Positions 44,977 through 54,462 of a DNA stretch of 58,260 bases are shown here, one piece after another (within the stretch, counting starts at the first letter, position 1; each line of letters begins with the position of its first letter). The notes under the pieces are model-generated. The model worked only from the letters and a program-made list of their open reading frames with translations, ran no database searches and was not told the DNA's origin. Source of the DNA: Methanolobus halotolerans (GTDB lineage Archaea > Halobacteriota > Methanosarcinia > Methanosarcinales > Methanosarcinaceae); the NCBI RefSeq assembly GCF_004745425.1, contig NZ_PGGK01000013.1, forward strand, positions 1-58,260, written 5' to 3'. The translations under genes were made by a program, and so were the position numbers.

Positions 44977-46514
44977 CTGACTACCTCCGTGAGTGCCGCC
45001 TGGATATATGGTTGCGGATCAAGTATCTGTCCTGCGGTCGCAGTTGCCAGTGAGATCAGGGGTTCGGCAAACAATCCGAAGATCAAGACCGCAGAGGCAA
45101 GCATTATGATTGGTATTACAATCAAAGAGGATGCTTTATGGGAAGAATATTCACCATATTTCTCTACGTCCCTCTTCTCTCCCCAGAACATGAGTAGCCA
45201 GGCTCTGAACATGTAAAACAGTGTAAATACTGCAAAGAAAAGGGCTATTCCGATCTCAAAGTAGTACTTCTCACTGATACCTGCATCGAACAGCAGGAAC
45301 TTAGCTATGAATCCACCTGTGGGCGGCAGCCCTGCAATGGACATGGTTCCCACAAGGAACATAGATGCAAGTAAAGGAGCACTGTCGACCATACCTCCCA
45401 TTTTTCTCATGTCTCTGGTGCCTGCATGGTGTATAATACCTCCTGAGCTCAGGAAAAGCATGGACTTGGCAACCGCATGGTTCACAAGGTAAACCAGTGC
45501 CGCTGTAATTGCATACATGCCTCCCAGGCCGATACCAAGGAAAACATAACCGATCTGGCCCACACTTGAGTATGCCAGCAGACGCTTTACATCGGTCTGT
45601 GCGACAGCAGAGATCGCGCCGATGATTATGGTCGCGAGTGCAAGATAAATTATCACCGGCTGGAATATGTATAGGGTGTCCCTGAATATCAGGAAGAATA
45701 CGCGTATCATGCCATATGCACCAACATTGATCAGCACACCGCTAAGCATGGCGCTGATGGGCGAGGGTGCTGAGGGATGCACATCGGGCAACCAGTAATG
45801 TAATGGGAAGATTGCTGCCTTATTGCCGAAAACCACTATGAACATAAGGGCAATGGCAAATACGTGCCAGGGCATTGTCCCGGCTGCGCTCATGGCACTG
45901 AGCTTTACTGAGATATCTGCCATGTTCAATGTACCTGTAGTCGCATACAGGGAAGCAACAGCTATCAGCATTATAAAGGCTCCTAGCATGTTCAGTACAA
46001 GGTACTTGAATGTCGCTTCCATTTTGTCAGATATCCTTGTAACTCCTCCATGCTCGTTTGCGATTACCAGTCCGCATGATGAGAGCAGCAGCAGTTCAAA
46101 GAACACGAAGAGATTGAATATATCTCCTGTAAGGAAGGATCCGTTCAGGCCTGCAAGCAGGAGGTTGAACAGCGGATAGTATGTGGAATTTAGCGACCTT
46201 TTCTCGATATAGTCAAGTGAATATATGAGTGACAGGAATGAAATGCAGGTTGTAAGGAATACCATTCCGGCACTCAGCAGGTCTGCAACAAGTATTATGC
46301 CATACTTGCCCCATTCACCGACGCCGTATGCCTGTATGCCGGAGTTCCATACTTGGAGCAGTAGCAGTGCACTCAGGATTGTGAGTAAGAACGAAACTGT
46401 GACGTTGAGATCCTTCTGAAATCGGGGCTTTGACCTGAGTAAGATCATAAGCGCTGCCATGAGGATGGGGGTGGCGATCAGGATTATCGGAAGGTGCTGC
46501 ATGACTATATTCAT
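44973..46514 (-). CDS. mrpD: Mrp antiporter subunit D
   Basis: 513 residues, about 14 helices, homologous to NuoN/NuoM-type proton-pumping subunits. The essential Lys and Glu sites are in KAAIFPLHYWLPDVHPSAPSPISAMLSG and the ELLLLSSCGL region. It forms one of the ion channels of the complex. Confidence 0.95.
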   Translation of the reverse strand: MNIVMQHLPIILIATPILMAALMILLRSKPRFQKDLNVTVSFLLTILSALLLLQVWNSGIQAYGVGEWGKYGIILVADLLSAGMVFLTTCISFLSLIYSLDYIEKRSLNSTYYPLFNLLLAGLNGSFLTGDIFNLFVFFELLLLSSCGLVIANEHGGVTRISDKMEATFKYLVLNMLGAFIMLIAVASLYATTGTLNMADISVKLSAMSAAGTMPWHVFAIALMFIVVFGNKAAIFPLHYWLPDVHPSAPSPISAMLSGVLINVGAYGMIRVFFLIFRDTLYIFQPVIIYLALATIIIGAISAVAQTDVKRLLAYSSVGQIGYVFLGIGLGGMYAITAALVYLVNHAVAKSMLFLSSGGIIHHAGTRDMRKMGGMVDSAPLLASMFLVGTMSIAGLPPTGGFIAKFLLFDAGISEKYYFEIGIALFFAVFTLFYMFRAWLLMFWGEKRDVEKYGEYSSHKASSLIVIPIIMLASAVLIFGLFAEPLISLATATAGQILDPQPYIQAALTEVVR

Positions 46515-46939
46515 CCCCAGAGCCTCCTTAGTTCCTTTATGTCCGTGGTGCCATATTCCTCATAGATCCGATAAGCAAGTATCAGTATGAAGGCAGTCGT
46601 TGCCAGACTGATGACTATGGCTGTGAGTACAAGGGCCTGGACAAGCGGGTCTACATAATTCACACTATGGCCAGCAGTAGTTATCGGTGCAAGTATGTTC
46701 TCCGATAAGACATCGGTGAATATTGTCCCTGTGGTCTCAGATGCCCCGTGACCTCCATCATCGGTGATAATTGGCGGCTTTGTTCCTGCAAAAACGCCAC
46801 TGGAAACTATAAGCATGTTCACAGCATGTGAAATAATACTGAGGCCGATTATTACTTTTACTATGTCCCTGCGAAGGATCAGGAATGTGCCGATACCGAA
46901 AAGGATGGCAATAGTCAATGAGAGCAAAGTATTGTTCAC
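46511..46939 (-). CDS. mrpC: Mrp antiporter subunit C
   Basis: 142 residues, three helices, NuoK-like. The usual C-terminal ALVLTAIVISLATTAFIL is present. Between helices 2 and 3 there is a longer polar loop (TDDGGHGASETTGTIFTDVLSENIL) than in most bacterial MnhC. 4-base overlaps with mrpB and mrpD. Confidence 0.93.
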   Translation of the reverse strand: MNNTLLSLTIAILFGIGTFLILRRDIVKVIIGLSIISHAVNMLIVSSGVFAGTKPPIITDDGGHGASETTGTIFTDVLSENILAPITTAGHSVNYVDPLVQALVLTAIVISLATTAFILILAYRIYEEYGTTDIKELRRLWG

Positions 46940-47352
46940 TTGTCATCACCTACGTTTTTGAGAACAGAGAGCAGACTGCCTATCACAACGAAGTAGACTC
47001 CCAGGTCGAACAGGGCTGCTGATACAAGCTCTACCTCGCCGAAAAAGGGCAGATGCAAAAATTCTACGGCACTTCTGAAGAAGTTATGTCCGAAAGGCAG
47101 TGCTGCAAAGGCTGTTAAGGATGCAAGTAACAGACCTGACGCAAACAAGTCGGCCCAATCAGGGTTAAAGAAGGACCTGATATGATCAATCCCGAAGACA
47201 ATATATGTCAGCGCAATCACCGAAGCGAACATCACTCCTCCTATAAAACCTCCTCCCGGGTTGTTATGGCCTGCAAGCAGCAGGGAGATGGAAAAGAGGA
47301 TCACTAAAGGTAAGCATATTCTGGTAACTGTTTTTGTAATTATAGTTGTCAT
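46936..47352 (-). CDS. mrpB: Mrp antiporter subunit B
   Basis: 138 residues, four helices. MnhB features are HNNPGGGFIGGVMFASVIALTYIVFG and the C-terminal ALFDLGVYFVVIGSLLSVLKNVG. It overlaps mrpA by 4 bases. Confidence 0.94.
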   Translation of the reverse strand: MTTIITKTVTRICLPLVILFSISLLLAGHNNPGGGFIGGVMFASVIALTYIVFGIDHIRSFFNPDWADLFASGLLLASLTAFAALPFGHNFFRSAVEFLHLPFFGEVELVSAALFDLGVYFVVIGSLLSVLKNVGDDK

Positions 47353-49718
47353 TCTTCCTCACCTCTGCTGTGAATCAGGTTATAAACACCAAGTGCCGCC
47401 AGGCAAAGGACTGCTATCTCTCCAAGTGTATCATAAGCTCTGAAATCAACTAACACGACGTTGACCATGTTATGACCTCCTGCCAATGGAATGCTTTTTT
47501 CAATGAAGTAATGGGAGAGGCTCTCAAAGGGCGGGACTATGCCCTGAGTGGCATTGATCATCATTATAAATACGGTCAAAGCAACTGCAGAAGCAATTAA
47601 AAGGTCTCTGGTCATCACCGACGGAGTTATGTGCTCCCGGAACTTCTGCGGTATCTTCACGATAGCAAGCAGGAATATGATCGTGGTGAGTGTTTCGACC
47701 AGTACCTGTGTAAGCGCAAGATCAGGTGCCTGCAGGTAAATAAACAGTAAACCTACAAGATACCCCAGTCCTGAAAGGGATACTATCGCAGGTAAGTACC
47801 TAGGAAGCAATGCGGCACCAAGTGCTGCCACGATCATGAAAAGGTACACTATTCCTTCGTATGCCTGTATGTCGAAGTTTAGGGTGGAAGGAATGATATC
47901 AGGTGTAAGCACAATGATCGGTATAATGAATAATACAATCATGAGTAGCAGCAGGGCTGTTACATAGGTCTTGATAGTCCCGGGCTGCATGCGTGATGAA
48001 AAACCGAATGTGGTGCTTTTTGCATTGTTCACTGCTGCATCGTAGAAATAGTTGACACTTATCATGGGGTGCTTTGAGTTGAATCTGTTTTGCCAGGCAG
48101 CGATGCTGTCATAGCGTGTATAGATGAGCAGTCCCAATATGAATGTGACAATTGTCATCGCCAGTGAAGGTGTTAACCCGTGCCATAGACTGACATGCAG
48201 ATCAACAGGCTCGAGTAGTATTGCTTCGGTTGCCGGCTCGATGATGTAATGTGCCGGTATTGAAGGGACCAGTCCGAACAGTATGATAAGCAATGCAAGA
48301 AAGGCAGTCGGAAGGATCATTGTCCAGCCAGGATCATGTATGTGTTCCGGGAGGCCTCTGGAAGGGCGCTTACCCAGGAAAATACCGTCTATTAGCTTGA
48401 TGGAATAGGCAAAAGTAAACACTCCTCCGAGCACTGCCAGTGCAGGGATCACGAAGGTGAAAGCTCCTCCCAGTTCAGCTCCCATCTCCCAGGATGCCTC
48501 ATAGAACAGTTCCTTGCTCAGGAAACCATTCAGCGGTGGTATCCCTGCCATGGCAAGGGCACCGATGGTCGCCAGAATGAAAGTTATAGGCATCTCCTTG
48601 CGCAGGCCTCCCATCTTTGTAATATCCCTTGTGGCCGTTTCATGGGCAACTATGCCTGCTACAAGGAAGAGGGATGCCTTGAAAGTTGCATGATTGAGCA
48701 GGTGGAAAGTTGCGGCAGCCACTCCTATGCCGGGGTGGATGTGGGTGGTGTAGCCGTACATGGTCATAAGGTAGGCAAGCTGACTGATAGTCGAGTATGC
48801 GAGTATTCCCTTGATGTCTGTCTGGCGGAAAGCCAAAAAGCCTGCCACAAGCATTGTGATTATGCCGACACCGCTTACCAGAATGAACCAGGCGTCGGTT
48901 CCGGAGAACATCGGGTGTATCCTCGCGACAAGATAGATACCTGCCTTGACCATTGTAGCAGAATGAAGGAAAGCACTTACAGGAGTGGGTGCTTCCATTG
49001 CGTTTGGGAGCCATATATAGAAAGGTCCCTGTGCGGACTTCGAGGCAGCACCTATTAAGATAAGGATCAGTGCGAAAATGAAAAGTTCATGGTCTTTTAT
49101 GAATTCTATCATGGATTCGCTATGCAGTATGGTGGGAATGTCAAAAGTGCCTGTCATAGCGTTAAGTAACAGGAAACCTGCAAGCATAAAAAGACCGCCT
49201 GTAGCTGTAACAAGCAGGGACTTGGTCGCTCCGTAGACTGACATGGGCCTGTTGCGCCAGTATCCGATGAGCATGAAAGATGTGATACTTGTAAGTTCCC
49301 AGAAGATGAACAACTGGATAAGATTGGCTGAAAAGACCATCCCAAGCATGGACCCCATGAAGAAGAGAAGTTGCTGGTAATAACGTGGAAGGTCTTCTCT
49401 TTTTGACATGTATCCATTGGAATATGCCATGATTATGACGCCAATCCCGGAGACAATTAAACCGAACATGATACTGAGGCCGTCCCCATAGAACGACAGA
49501 TCGATGCCCACTGAAGGAATCCACGGTATAGAGCCCTGGATATTCTCTCCATGAATCACAGTTGGTGCAACCTGTGCCACCAGTATCAGACTCAATAAAG
49601 CGACCGCCGCTGCATACCACCCAATCCTGTTCTTCAGGACCTTTTCAACAACTGGCAATATACCGGCCAAAATGAATGGCAAAAAAACCGCTAGAGTAAT
49701 TGCTGTAAACGAATCCAT
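47349..49718 (-). CDS. mrpA: Mrp antiporter subunit A
   Basis: 789 residues, about 20 helices, the NuoL-like largest subunit. Channel residues lie in WELTSITSFMLIGYW, AQGPFYIWLPNAMEAPTPVSAFLHSATMVKAG and the HLLNHATFKASLFL region. The C-terminal part carries the MbhD/DUF4040-like FIYLQAPDLALTQVLVETLTTIIFLL and an MbhE-like end with VVLVDFRAYDTLGEI. Start ATG 49718 has its TATA box 27 nt upstream, so the transcript probably starts at the start codon. The operon order is A-B-C-D-E-F-G. In Methanosarcina the complex supports growth by exchanging Na+ and H+. Confidence 0.95.
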   Translation of the reverse strand: MDSFTAITLAVFLPFILAGILPVVEKVLKNRIGWYAAAVALLSLILVAQVAPTVIHGENIQGSIPWIPSVGIDLSFYGDGLSIMFGLIVSGIGVIIMAYSNGYMSKREDLPRYYQQLLFFMGSMLGMVFSANLIQLFIFWELTSITSFMLIGYWRNRPMSVYGATKSLLVTATGGLFMLAGFLLLNAMTGTFDIPTILHSESMIEFIKDHELFIFALILILIGAASKSAQGPFYIWLPNAMEAPTPVSAFLHSATMVKAGIYLVARIHPMFSGTDAWFILVSGVGIITMLVAGFLAFRQTDIKGILAYSTISQLAYLMTMYGYTTHIHPGIGVAAATFHLLNHATFKASLFLVAGIVAHETATRDITKMGGLRKEMPITFILATIGALAMAGIPPLNGFLSKELFYEASWEMGAELGGAFTFVIPALAVLGGVFTFAYSIKLIDGIFLGKRPSRGLPEHIHDPGWTMILPTAFLALLIILFGLVPSIPAHYIIEPATEAILLEPVDLHVSLWHGLTPSLAMTIVTFILGLLIYTRYDSIAAWQNRFNSKHPMISVNYFYDAAVNNAKSTTFGFSSRMQPGTIKTYVTALLLLMIVLFIIPIIVLTPDIIPSTLNFDIQAYEGIVYLFMIVAALGAALLPRYLPAIVSLSGLGYLVGLLFIYLQAPDLALTQVLVETLTTIIFLLAIVKIPQKFREHITPSVMTRDLLIASAVALTVFIMMINATQGIVPPFESLSHYFIEKSIPLAGGHNMVNVVLVDFRAYDTLGEIAVLCLAALGVYNLIHSRGEEE

Positions 49719-49740
49719 GCCATTCTAGATTTAACTCCCC

Positions 49741-49750
49741 ATATATAATA
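49741..49750 (-). promoter_or_regulatory. TATA box of the mrp operon
   Basis: The A/T box ATATATAATA is centred about 27 nt from the A of the mrpA ATG (49718), which predicts a leaderless or near-leaderless mRNA. A GGGGAG lies between them but would fall outside such a transcript. Confidence 0.55.
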
Positions 49751-49938
49751 TTTGTTAATGGCAATTATTATTAGTGAAGGATTCGGATAATTATCATTTT
49801 CTTTGATGGGAAGTTATATAACAGGAAATAGGATTGGCAAAGAATGACTTTTTGTAATAAGTTTTTATTTCATGATATTTGCGAGTCTATCGCAAAAGAC
49901 CGTTTGTCAAAAATAGGTTCCAGCAAACTTATTCTAAT

Positions 49939-50616
49939 ATGGGGGCAATACTGCAAAGTATGTTCAAGGGAATCGTATTTGATTCGGATGGTGTGCTTGT
50001 GGATTCTATGCCCTATCATGCACAAGCCTGGGTGAAGGTATTTGAAGATGAAGGTGTCTATGCATCTGAGGATGAAGTATACGAGATAGAAGGCTCAAAT
50101 CATAAAGGTGTTATTGATATTTTTTTCGAAAAGGATGGCAGAAAGGCTGATAATGATACATATGAAGAACTGCTACAAAAGAAAAGAGCCCTTTTCATGG
50201 AGAATAACAGGGCAGAGCCATTTGTGAACATGCGTGAATGCCTGCAGCTTTTGCACAGCCGGTATAAACTAGCTGTTGCCTCAGGTGCCGACAGGAAAAT
50301 TGTGAACAGCCTGATAAGTAGATTCTATCCGGATACTTTCGATGTTGTAATCTCAGGTGAAGACGTCAACAATGGAAAACCCGATCCTGAACCTTACCTG
50401 AAAGCTGTCGATCGCCTTGGCCTCGAAAAGGAAGAGTGTCTTGTTGTAGAGAATGCACCCCTGGGAGTGCGATCTGCTAAGAATGCAGGTCTATACTGTG
50501 TGGCAGTCGCAACCTATATCGAGCCTGAGAAATTGTCGGAAGCTGACAGGGTATTCGCGGATCACGCTTCTTTAATAGATTACCTGAAAGGTCTGACTCT
50601 TTCAGAGCGTGAATAG
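49939..50616 (+). CDS. HAD-superfamily phosphatase (beta-phosphoglucomutase-like)
   Basis: About 225 residues. HAD motifs: FDSDGVLVDSMPYH (motif I), the SGAD motif II in VASGAD, GKPDPEPYLKAVDRLG (motif III Lys) and VVENAPLGVRSAKNAG (motif IV). The helical cap of class I follows motif I. It should hydrolyse a phosphosugar or isomerise it. The conserved start is FKGIVFDSDG; ATG 49939 and 49960 are both possible, with no clear ribosome-binding site. TTG 49879 is in frame but unsupported. Confidence 0.88.
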   Translation: MGAILQSMFKGIVFDSDGVLVDSMPYHAQAWVKVFEDEGVYASEDEVYEIEGSNHKGVIDIFFEKDGRKADNDTYEELLQKKRALFMENNRAEPFVNMRECLQLLHSRYKLAVASGADRKIVNSLISRFYPDTFDVVISGEDVNNGKPDPEPYLKAVDRLGLEKEECLVVENAPLGVRSAKNAGLYCVAVATYIEPEKLSEADRVFADHASLIDYLKGLTLSERE

Positions 50617-50641
50617 ATCACTTATAAAAAAGGGTGTACGG

Positions 50642-52552
50642 TCATACAAGCCGTACAGTTTCCAGATTTGTCAGGGCCCTGGTCTCAAGCTTGTTCTTTT
50701 TATGGATCGAACTTGCAAGGTCGAGGCAAGAGCGTTCGTCCCCGTGTTCGGTGTAAACTCTCTCCGGACGGGGTTTCATTCTCTTGATGTAGTCCATTAA
50801 CTGTCTTCTGTCTGAGTGACCCGAGAAACCGTCAACAACCTCTACTCTCATGTTCATTGATACAACCTGGGTCCCGTTGTTGGTGGACAAAGGAATTTCC
50901 TTCCATCCTTTCTGGATCCTTCTACCCATTGTTCCATCTGCCTGATAGCCGACGAATACAAGTGTATTGTTCTCATTATCTGCGAACTTCTTGAAGTATT
51001 CGATGACTGGACCTGCATTCATCATACCTGATGTGGCCAATATCACGCAGGGGTGCGGCTCATCGATAATCTTCCTGCGCAGCTCGTTCGAATCGACAGG
51101 TCTGAAACATTCCGCAAGGAACGGGTTCTCTCCCTTCTGGAAGATAAGTTTACGCAGATCGTTATTGAGGTATTCCGGATATGTGGCATGAATGGCCGTA
51201 GCTTCCCATATCATCCCGTCAAGATATACAGGAACGTTCGGTATCTCCCCTCTGCGGATCGCGTCTTCAAGAACGATCATAACTTCCTGACTTCTGCCCA
51301 CAGCGAATGCAGGAATGAGTACGATTCCGTCCTTACTAAGTGTCTCATTTATCACAGTCTTGAGGTTATTCTCGGCATCCGCCAGGGATGGCTGCATAGC
51401 ATTTGAATTACCATAAGTGGATTCCATTACCACACTTTCAACACGCGGGAACTTGTTGACAGCAGCATCGAACAACCTTGTCTTCTCAAACTTGAAGTCG
51501 CCGGTGAACACTACATTGTGCAGTCCGTCGCCTATATGGAAGTGCGATACGGCAGAACCCAGGATATGTCCTGCATTATGGAATGTCAGTTTGATATCGG
51601 GTGCGATGTCAGTGACCTCTTCATAATCGAGTACGATGGTGTGCTTTAAACCCTCTCTTACATCTGCTGAGGCATAAGGTGGTCTTTTTCCTTCCTTTGC
51701 AGCTACGTCTATAAAGTCCAGCTGCAATAAAGCCATAAGATCTCTCGTGGGCGGGGTGCAATATATGGGCCCTTCGAAACCATACTTGTAGAGCAGGGGA
51801 ACAAGGCCCTGGTGGTCAAGATGTGCATGTGTCAGCACAACTGCATCGATCTGGTTTATGGGGAATGCCTCAGGTACGTAGAGATATGGGGTCATATCGT
51901 CCTCTGAAGCAACGTTCACTCCACAGTCGATCATTATCCTGGATTCGGGTGTCGAAACTATGAAGCAGCTGCGTCCTACTTCCCTTGCTCCTCCGAGTGA
52001 TGTTATCCTTACCCACTGGTCCTTGGAAGTACATCCTCTGTGTATCTTCCTTCCCACTGCTTTCAGGATGTCTTTTCTTTCCTTATGATTTGTACGCATG
52101 AATTCACGGATGTTCTTTACTGTCCGTGACTTTATTGGCGGTGTCCTTACAACTTTAGGTGTCCAGCCAATCTTTTTTGTTATTTCTCTAAGTGTCTCGC
52201 CATGTTTGCCGATAACAAGTCCCGGTTTTTCAGCTTCGATTATTACTTCCCCCACGTCCGGGGCGAAGTGATAATTAGATATTATGGACTCGGATGGAAC
52301 TGTCTGTTCTATCTTCTGTATCGATTCCTCCGGGGGCATCAATACCTTGGGGTCCGGACGCACTACTATACGCGTCCTCAATATCTTTGCAAGATTCCGG
52401 ACAATATTACCGTTATCAGCAAACTTTTTTGGTTCTTCAGTGTAAACTACGAGTTGCGGACCTTCAAATTCAACATTAGAAATAGTTGTGCCTTCTGGCA
52501 ACTTTTCCTCAATCTTTTTCTTAAGATCAGATAATACTTCTTCTACCGCCAT
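50642..52552 (-). CDS. fttA: Archaeal CPSF-type ribonuclease aCPSF1 / FttA
   Basis: 636 residues, the full archaeal length. Two KH-type domains fill the first 150 residues (IEAEKPGLVIGKHGETLREI in the second). The metallo-beta-lactamase core has LTHAHLDHQGLVP and FTGDFKF; the beta-CASP domain has ATSGMMNAGPV and the C-terminal VDGFSGHSDRRQL and EHGD. It is the ribonuclease that cleaves at U-rich sites and ends transcription in archaea. GGAAGGCTATTTTA precedes ATG 52552. Confidence 0.95.
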   Translation of the reverse strand: MAVEEVLSDLKKKIEEKLPEGTTISNVEFEGPQLVVYTEEPKKFADNGNIVRNLAKILRTRIVVRPDPKVLMPPEESIQKIEQTVPSESIISNYHFAPDVGEVIIEAEKPGLVIGKHGETLREITKKIGWTPKVVRTPPIKSRTVKNIREFMRTNHKERKDILKAVGRKIHRGCTSKDQWVRITSLGGAREVGRSCFIVSTPESRIMIDCGVNVASEDDMTPYLYVPEAFPINQIDAVVLTHAHLDHQGLVPLLYKYGFEGPIYCTPPTRDLMALLQLDFIDVAAKEGKRPPYASADVREGLKHTIVLDYEEVTDIAPDIKLTFHNAGHILGSAVSHFHIGDGLHNVVFTGDFKFEKTRLFDAAVNKFPRVESVVMESTYGNSNAMQPSLADAENNLKTVINETLSKDGIVLIPAFAVGRSQEVMIVLEDAIRRGEIPNVPVYLDGMIWEATAIHATYPEYLNNDLRKLIFQKGENPFLAECFRPVDSNELRRKIIDEPHPCVILATSGMMNAGPVIEYFKKFADNENNTLVFVGYQADGTMGRRIQKGWKEIPLSTNNGTQVVSMNMRVEVVDGFSGHSDRRQLMDYIKRMKPRPERVYTEHGDERSCLDLASSIHKKNKLETRALTNLETVRLV

Positions 52553-52638
52553 TAAAATAGCCTTCCTGTAAAAAATGAAAAATAAAGTTATGAAAATTTA
52601 GTTTTAAAAATTATACTTTAAAAATATATAAATTTTTG

Positions 52639-53271
52639 TCAGTTGAGTTGTTCCCTCAGTTTCTTGACTTCTTCTGATTCCAGTCTTTTATAATCTTCTT
52701 TGGTTATGACTACGACATCAATGCCATTTCCAGATGCAGAGTCTCTCTTCATTGCGTTGTGTAAAGCCCTGACAGCCAGTTCTGTTCCTTCGTCGGTACT
52801 CAGGTTTTCCTTGAACCTGTCTTCAAGCACACCATATGCGATAGGTGAACCTGAACCGGTTGCAACTACTTCCTTTTCATCGATGTTGCCACCAAGTGCA
52901 TCTACAGAGTACAATGCAGGACCGTTCTTGTCATAGCCGCCTATCAGCAACTGAACCATTAACGGATAATATCTCTGTCCGGCTAAAAGGTTGGATAAAA
53001 GAGTGGTCAGGCCCTTAATAGTCATCGATTCCTTGCGCCTCATCTTGTAAAGCTTTGACTCGACACTTATAATGCGTACGATCTGCTGAGCGTCTCCCAC
53101 GGAACCAGCGGTTGTCATAGCTGCAAAATCATCTATCTGGTATATCTTTTTTGCAGTTTTACTTGCAATAAAATGCCCCATCGTTGCACGCTGTTCGGTT
53201 GCGAGAACAACACCATCACTGCAAACTATCCCAACTGTGGTTGTACCTTTCAAATACTTATCATCGGTCAT
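52639..53271 (-). CDS. psmB: Proteasome subunit beta
   Basis: 210 residues. A nine-residue propeptide (to LKG) precedes the catalytic Thr10 ([23 protein letters not shown]), so the mature enzyme has an N-terminal Thr. The Lys and Asp partners and the [14 protein letters not shown] segment are present. It forms the inner rings of the 20S proteasome; psmA is not in the window. GAGGT 7 nt before ATG 53271 fixes the start, and TTG 53274 directly before it is less likely. Confidence 0.96.
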   Translation of the reverse strand: MTDDKYLKGTTTVGIVCSDGVVLATEQRATMGHFIASKTAKKIYQIDDFAAMTTAGSVGDAQQIVRIISVESKLYKMRRKESMTIKGLTTLLSNLLAGQRYYPLMVQLLIGGYDKNGPALYSVDALGGNIDEKEVVATGSGSPIAYGVLEDRFKENLSTDEGTELAVRALHNAMKRDSASGNGIDVVVITKEDYKRLESEEVKKLREQLN

Positions 53272-53382
53272 CAATTATACCTCTAACTAAAAATGAGAAA
53301 TTAACATGATAAAAACGTGTTATGCATTCCAATGCACAGTTACCCATTAGTGATTTCTATATAAATAATTATCCCTTGTGTT

Positions 53383-53889
53383 CTATACAATGCCTATCTC
53401 AGCGGCAAGCCTTCTGACACGCACAATGCTGTTGCTGTTGATATTCTTTTCTCCCATCATTGAAAGCCGCTCTTCAATTGTTATCTTTCTTGTTCCTTTT
53501 GTAAGATTATCGGCGTGCGCAACGATCTTCTCTTCAAGGGTATCCGGCATGTAATCATCTTCCGGAAGTCCGAGTTCCATTGCCTCATCCGGTGTTATGC
53601 CTGCACCAATATGTTTTTTTATTATCTGGACAAGTTGTGGATCAAGATTCATTTCCTCTGCCATCCTGGCACCTTCCACCGCGTGCATCATGCCATGAGT
53701 TTTAGCCCGACCCAGATCATGCAGCAGGCCGCCAATCCCGATGAGTTCAAGGTCCGGCTTCTCACCCCTGGATAAAAGTTCCTTTCCTATCCGGGTCGCA
53801 AGACTGGAAACCGCGATACAGTGTGCTATCACTTTCTTGCTACAGCCTGAATCCCCGAGTATGGTTAAGGCCTGACTGTGAGATATCAT
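53383..53889 (-). CDS. HD-domain phosphohydrolase (TIGR00295-like)
   Basis: 168 residues. HD motifs: HCIAVSSLATRIG, the HD pair in GIGGLLHDLGRAKTHGMMHAVEG, and KHIGAGITPDEA. The family has no proven substrate; nucleotides or RNA ends are candidates. ATG 53889 follows the TGA of tfe by one base (TGAGATG), so the pair is translationally coupled. The upstream frame codons lie inside tfe. Confidence 0.85.
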   Translation of the reverse strand: MISHSQALTILGDSGCSKKVIAHCIAVSSLATRIGKELLSRGEKPDLELIGIGGLLHDLGRAKTHGMMHAVEGARMAEEMNLDPQLVQIIKKHIGAGITPDEAMELGLPEDDYMPDTLEEKIVAHADNLTKGTRKITIEERLSMMGEKNINSNSIVRVRRLAAEIGIV

Positions 53890-53890
53890 C

Positions 53891-54382
53891 TCAACTCTCG
53901 AGGCTTTTGAGACGTCTCTGTATTTTTTCAACGAACACGTGGTTATCTTCGAACATCATATCCTCGCCACATAACGGACAAAGGAATTCGCATTCTGTAG
54001 CTTCGTTGAAGTTCATACGCGTGCAGCCTTCGGGACAGGTATAAAAAACATTATCTTCCTCGAAAGCAAGACGTGTTCTCAGGTTCTTCGTAACCCTCTT
54101 TTTCTCTTTAACAAGCTGTGGCTCGATGTCGGACATATCGAGTGTCCAGAGATACGTGAGCCATCCGCTGCTGGAATCCCTCTCTCTCCTGCAAACAGCC
54201 AGTTTATTTTCATTGAGAATAAAAAGTGTTCTTCGGACTATGTTCAGAAGTATACCTGTTGCTTCTGCAATCTGTTCATCCGTAACTTCGCCTTCGGGCA
54301 TTTTTTTTATCATTTCCAGCCCATCTTCGCCCACAAGCCGGATAAGATATCCCCTGATGACCGGATTATCCATATCTATCAA
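53891..54382 (-). CDS. tfe: Transcription factor E
   Basis: 163 residues, homologous to TFIIE-alpha. An N-terminal winged helix (MPEGEVTDEQIAEATGILLN, then VRRTLFILNENKLAVCRRER) leads to a zinc ribbon (CPEGC ... CEFLCPLCG). TFE helps open the promoter with TBP and TFB. The start is TTG 54382: GAGGTGA lies 7 nt before it, while ATG 54373 would be 16 nt away. It is followed by the HD gene with a one-base gap. Confidence 0.95.
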   Translation of the reverse strand: MIDMDNPVIRGYLIRLVGEDGLEMIKKMPEGEVTDEQIAEATGILLNIVRRTLFILNENKLAVCRRERDSSSGWLTYLWTLDMSDIEPQLVKEKKRVTKNLRTRLAFEEDNVFYTCPEGCTRMNFNEATECEFLCPLCGEDMMFEDNHVFVEKIQRRLKSLES

Positions 54383-54462
54383 AAAACATTCACCTCATAA
54401 AACGCATGTTTATGCAATATATTCCAATATTAACTTTTGCCAAAAAGCACTGTTTGATTATC

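Noticed and set aside
49844-50035. 63-codon frame overlapping the HAD gene start
   Set aside because: Runs out of frame through conserved HAD motif I, so it is a shadow.
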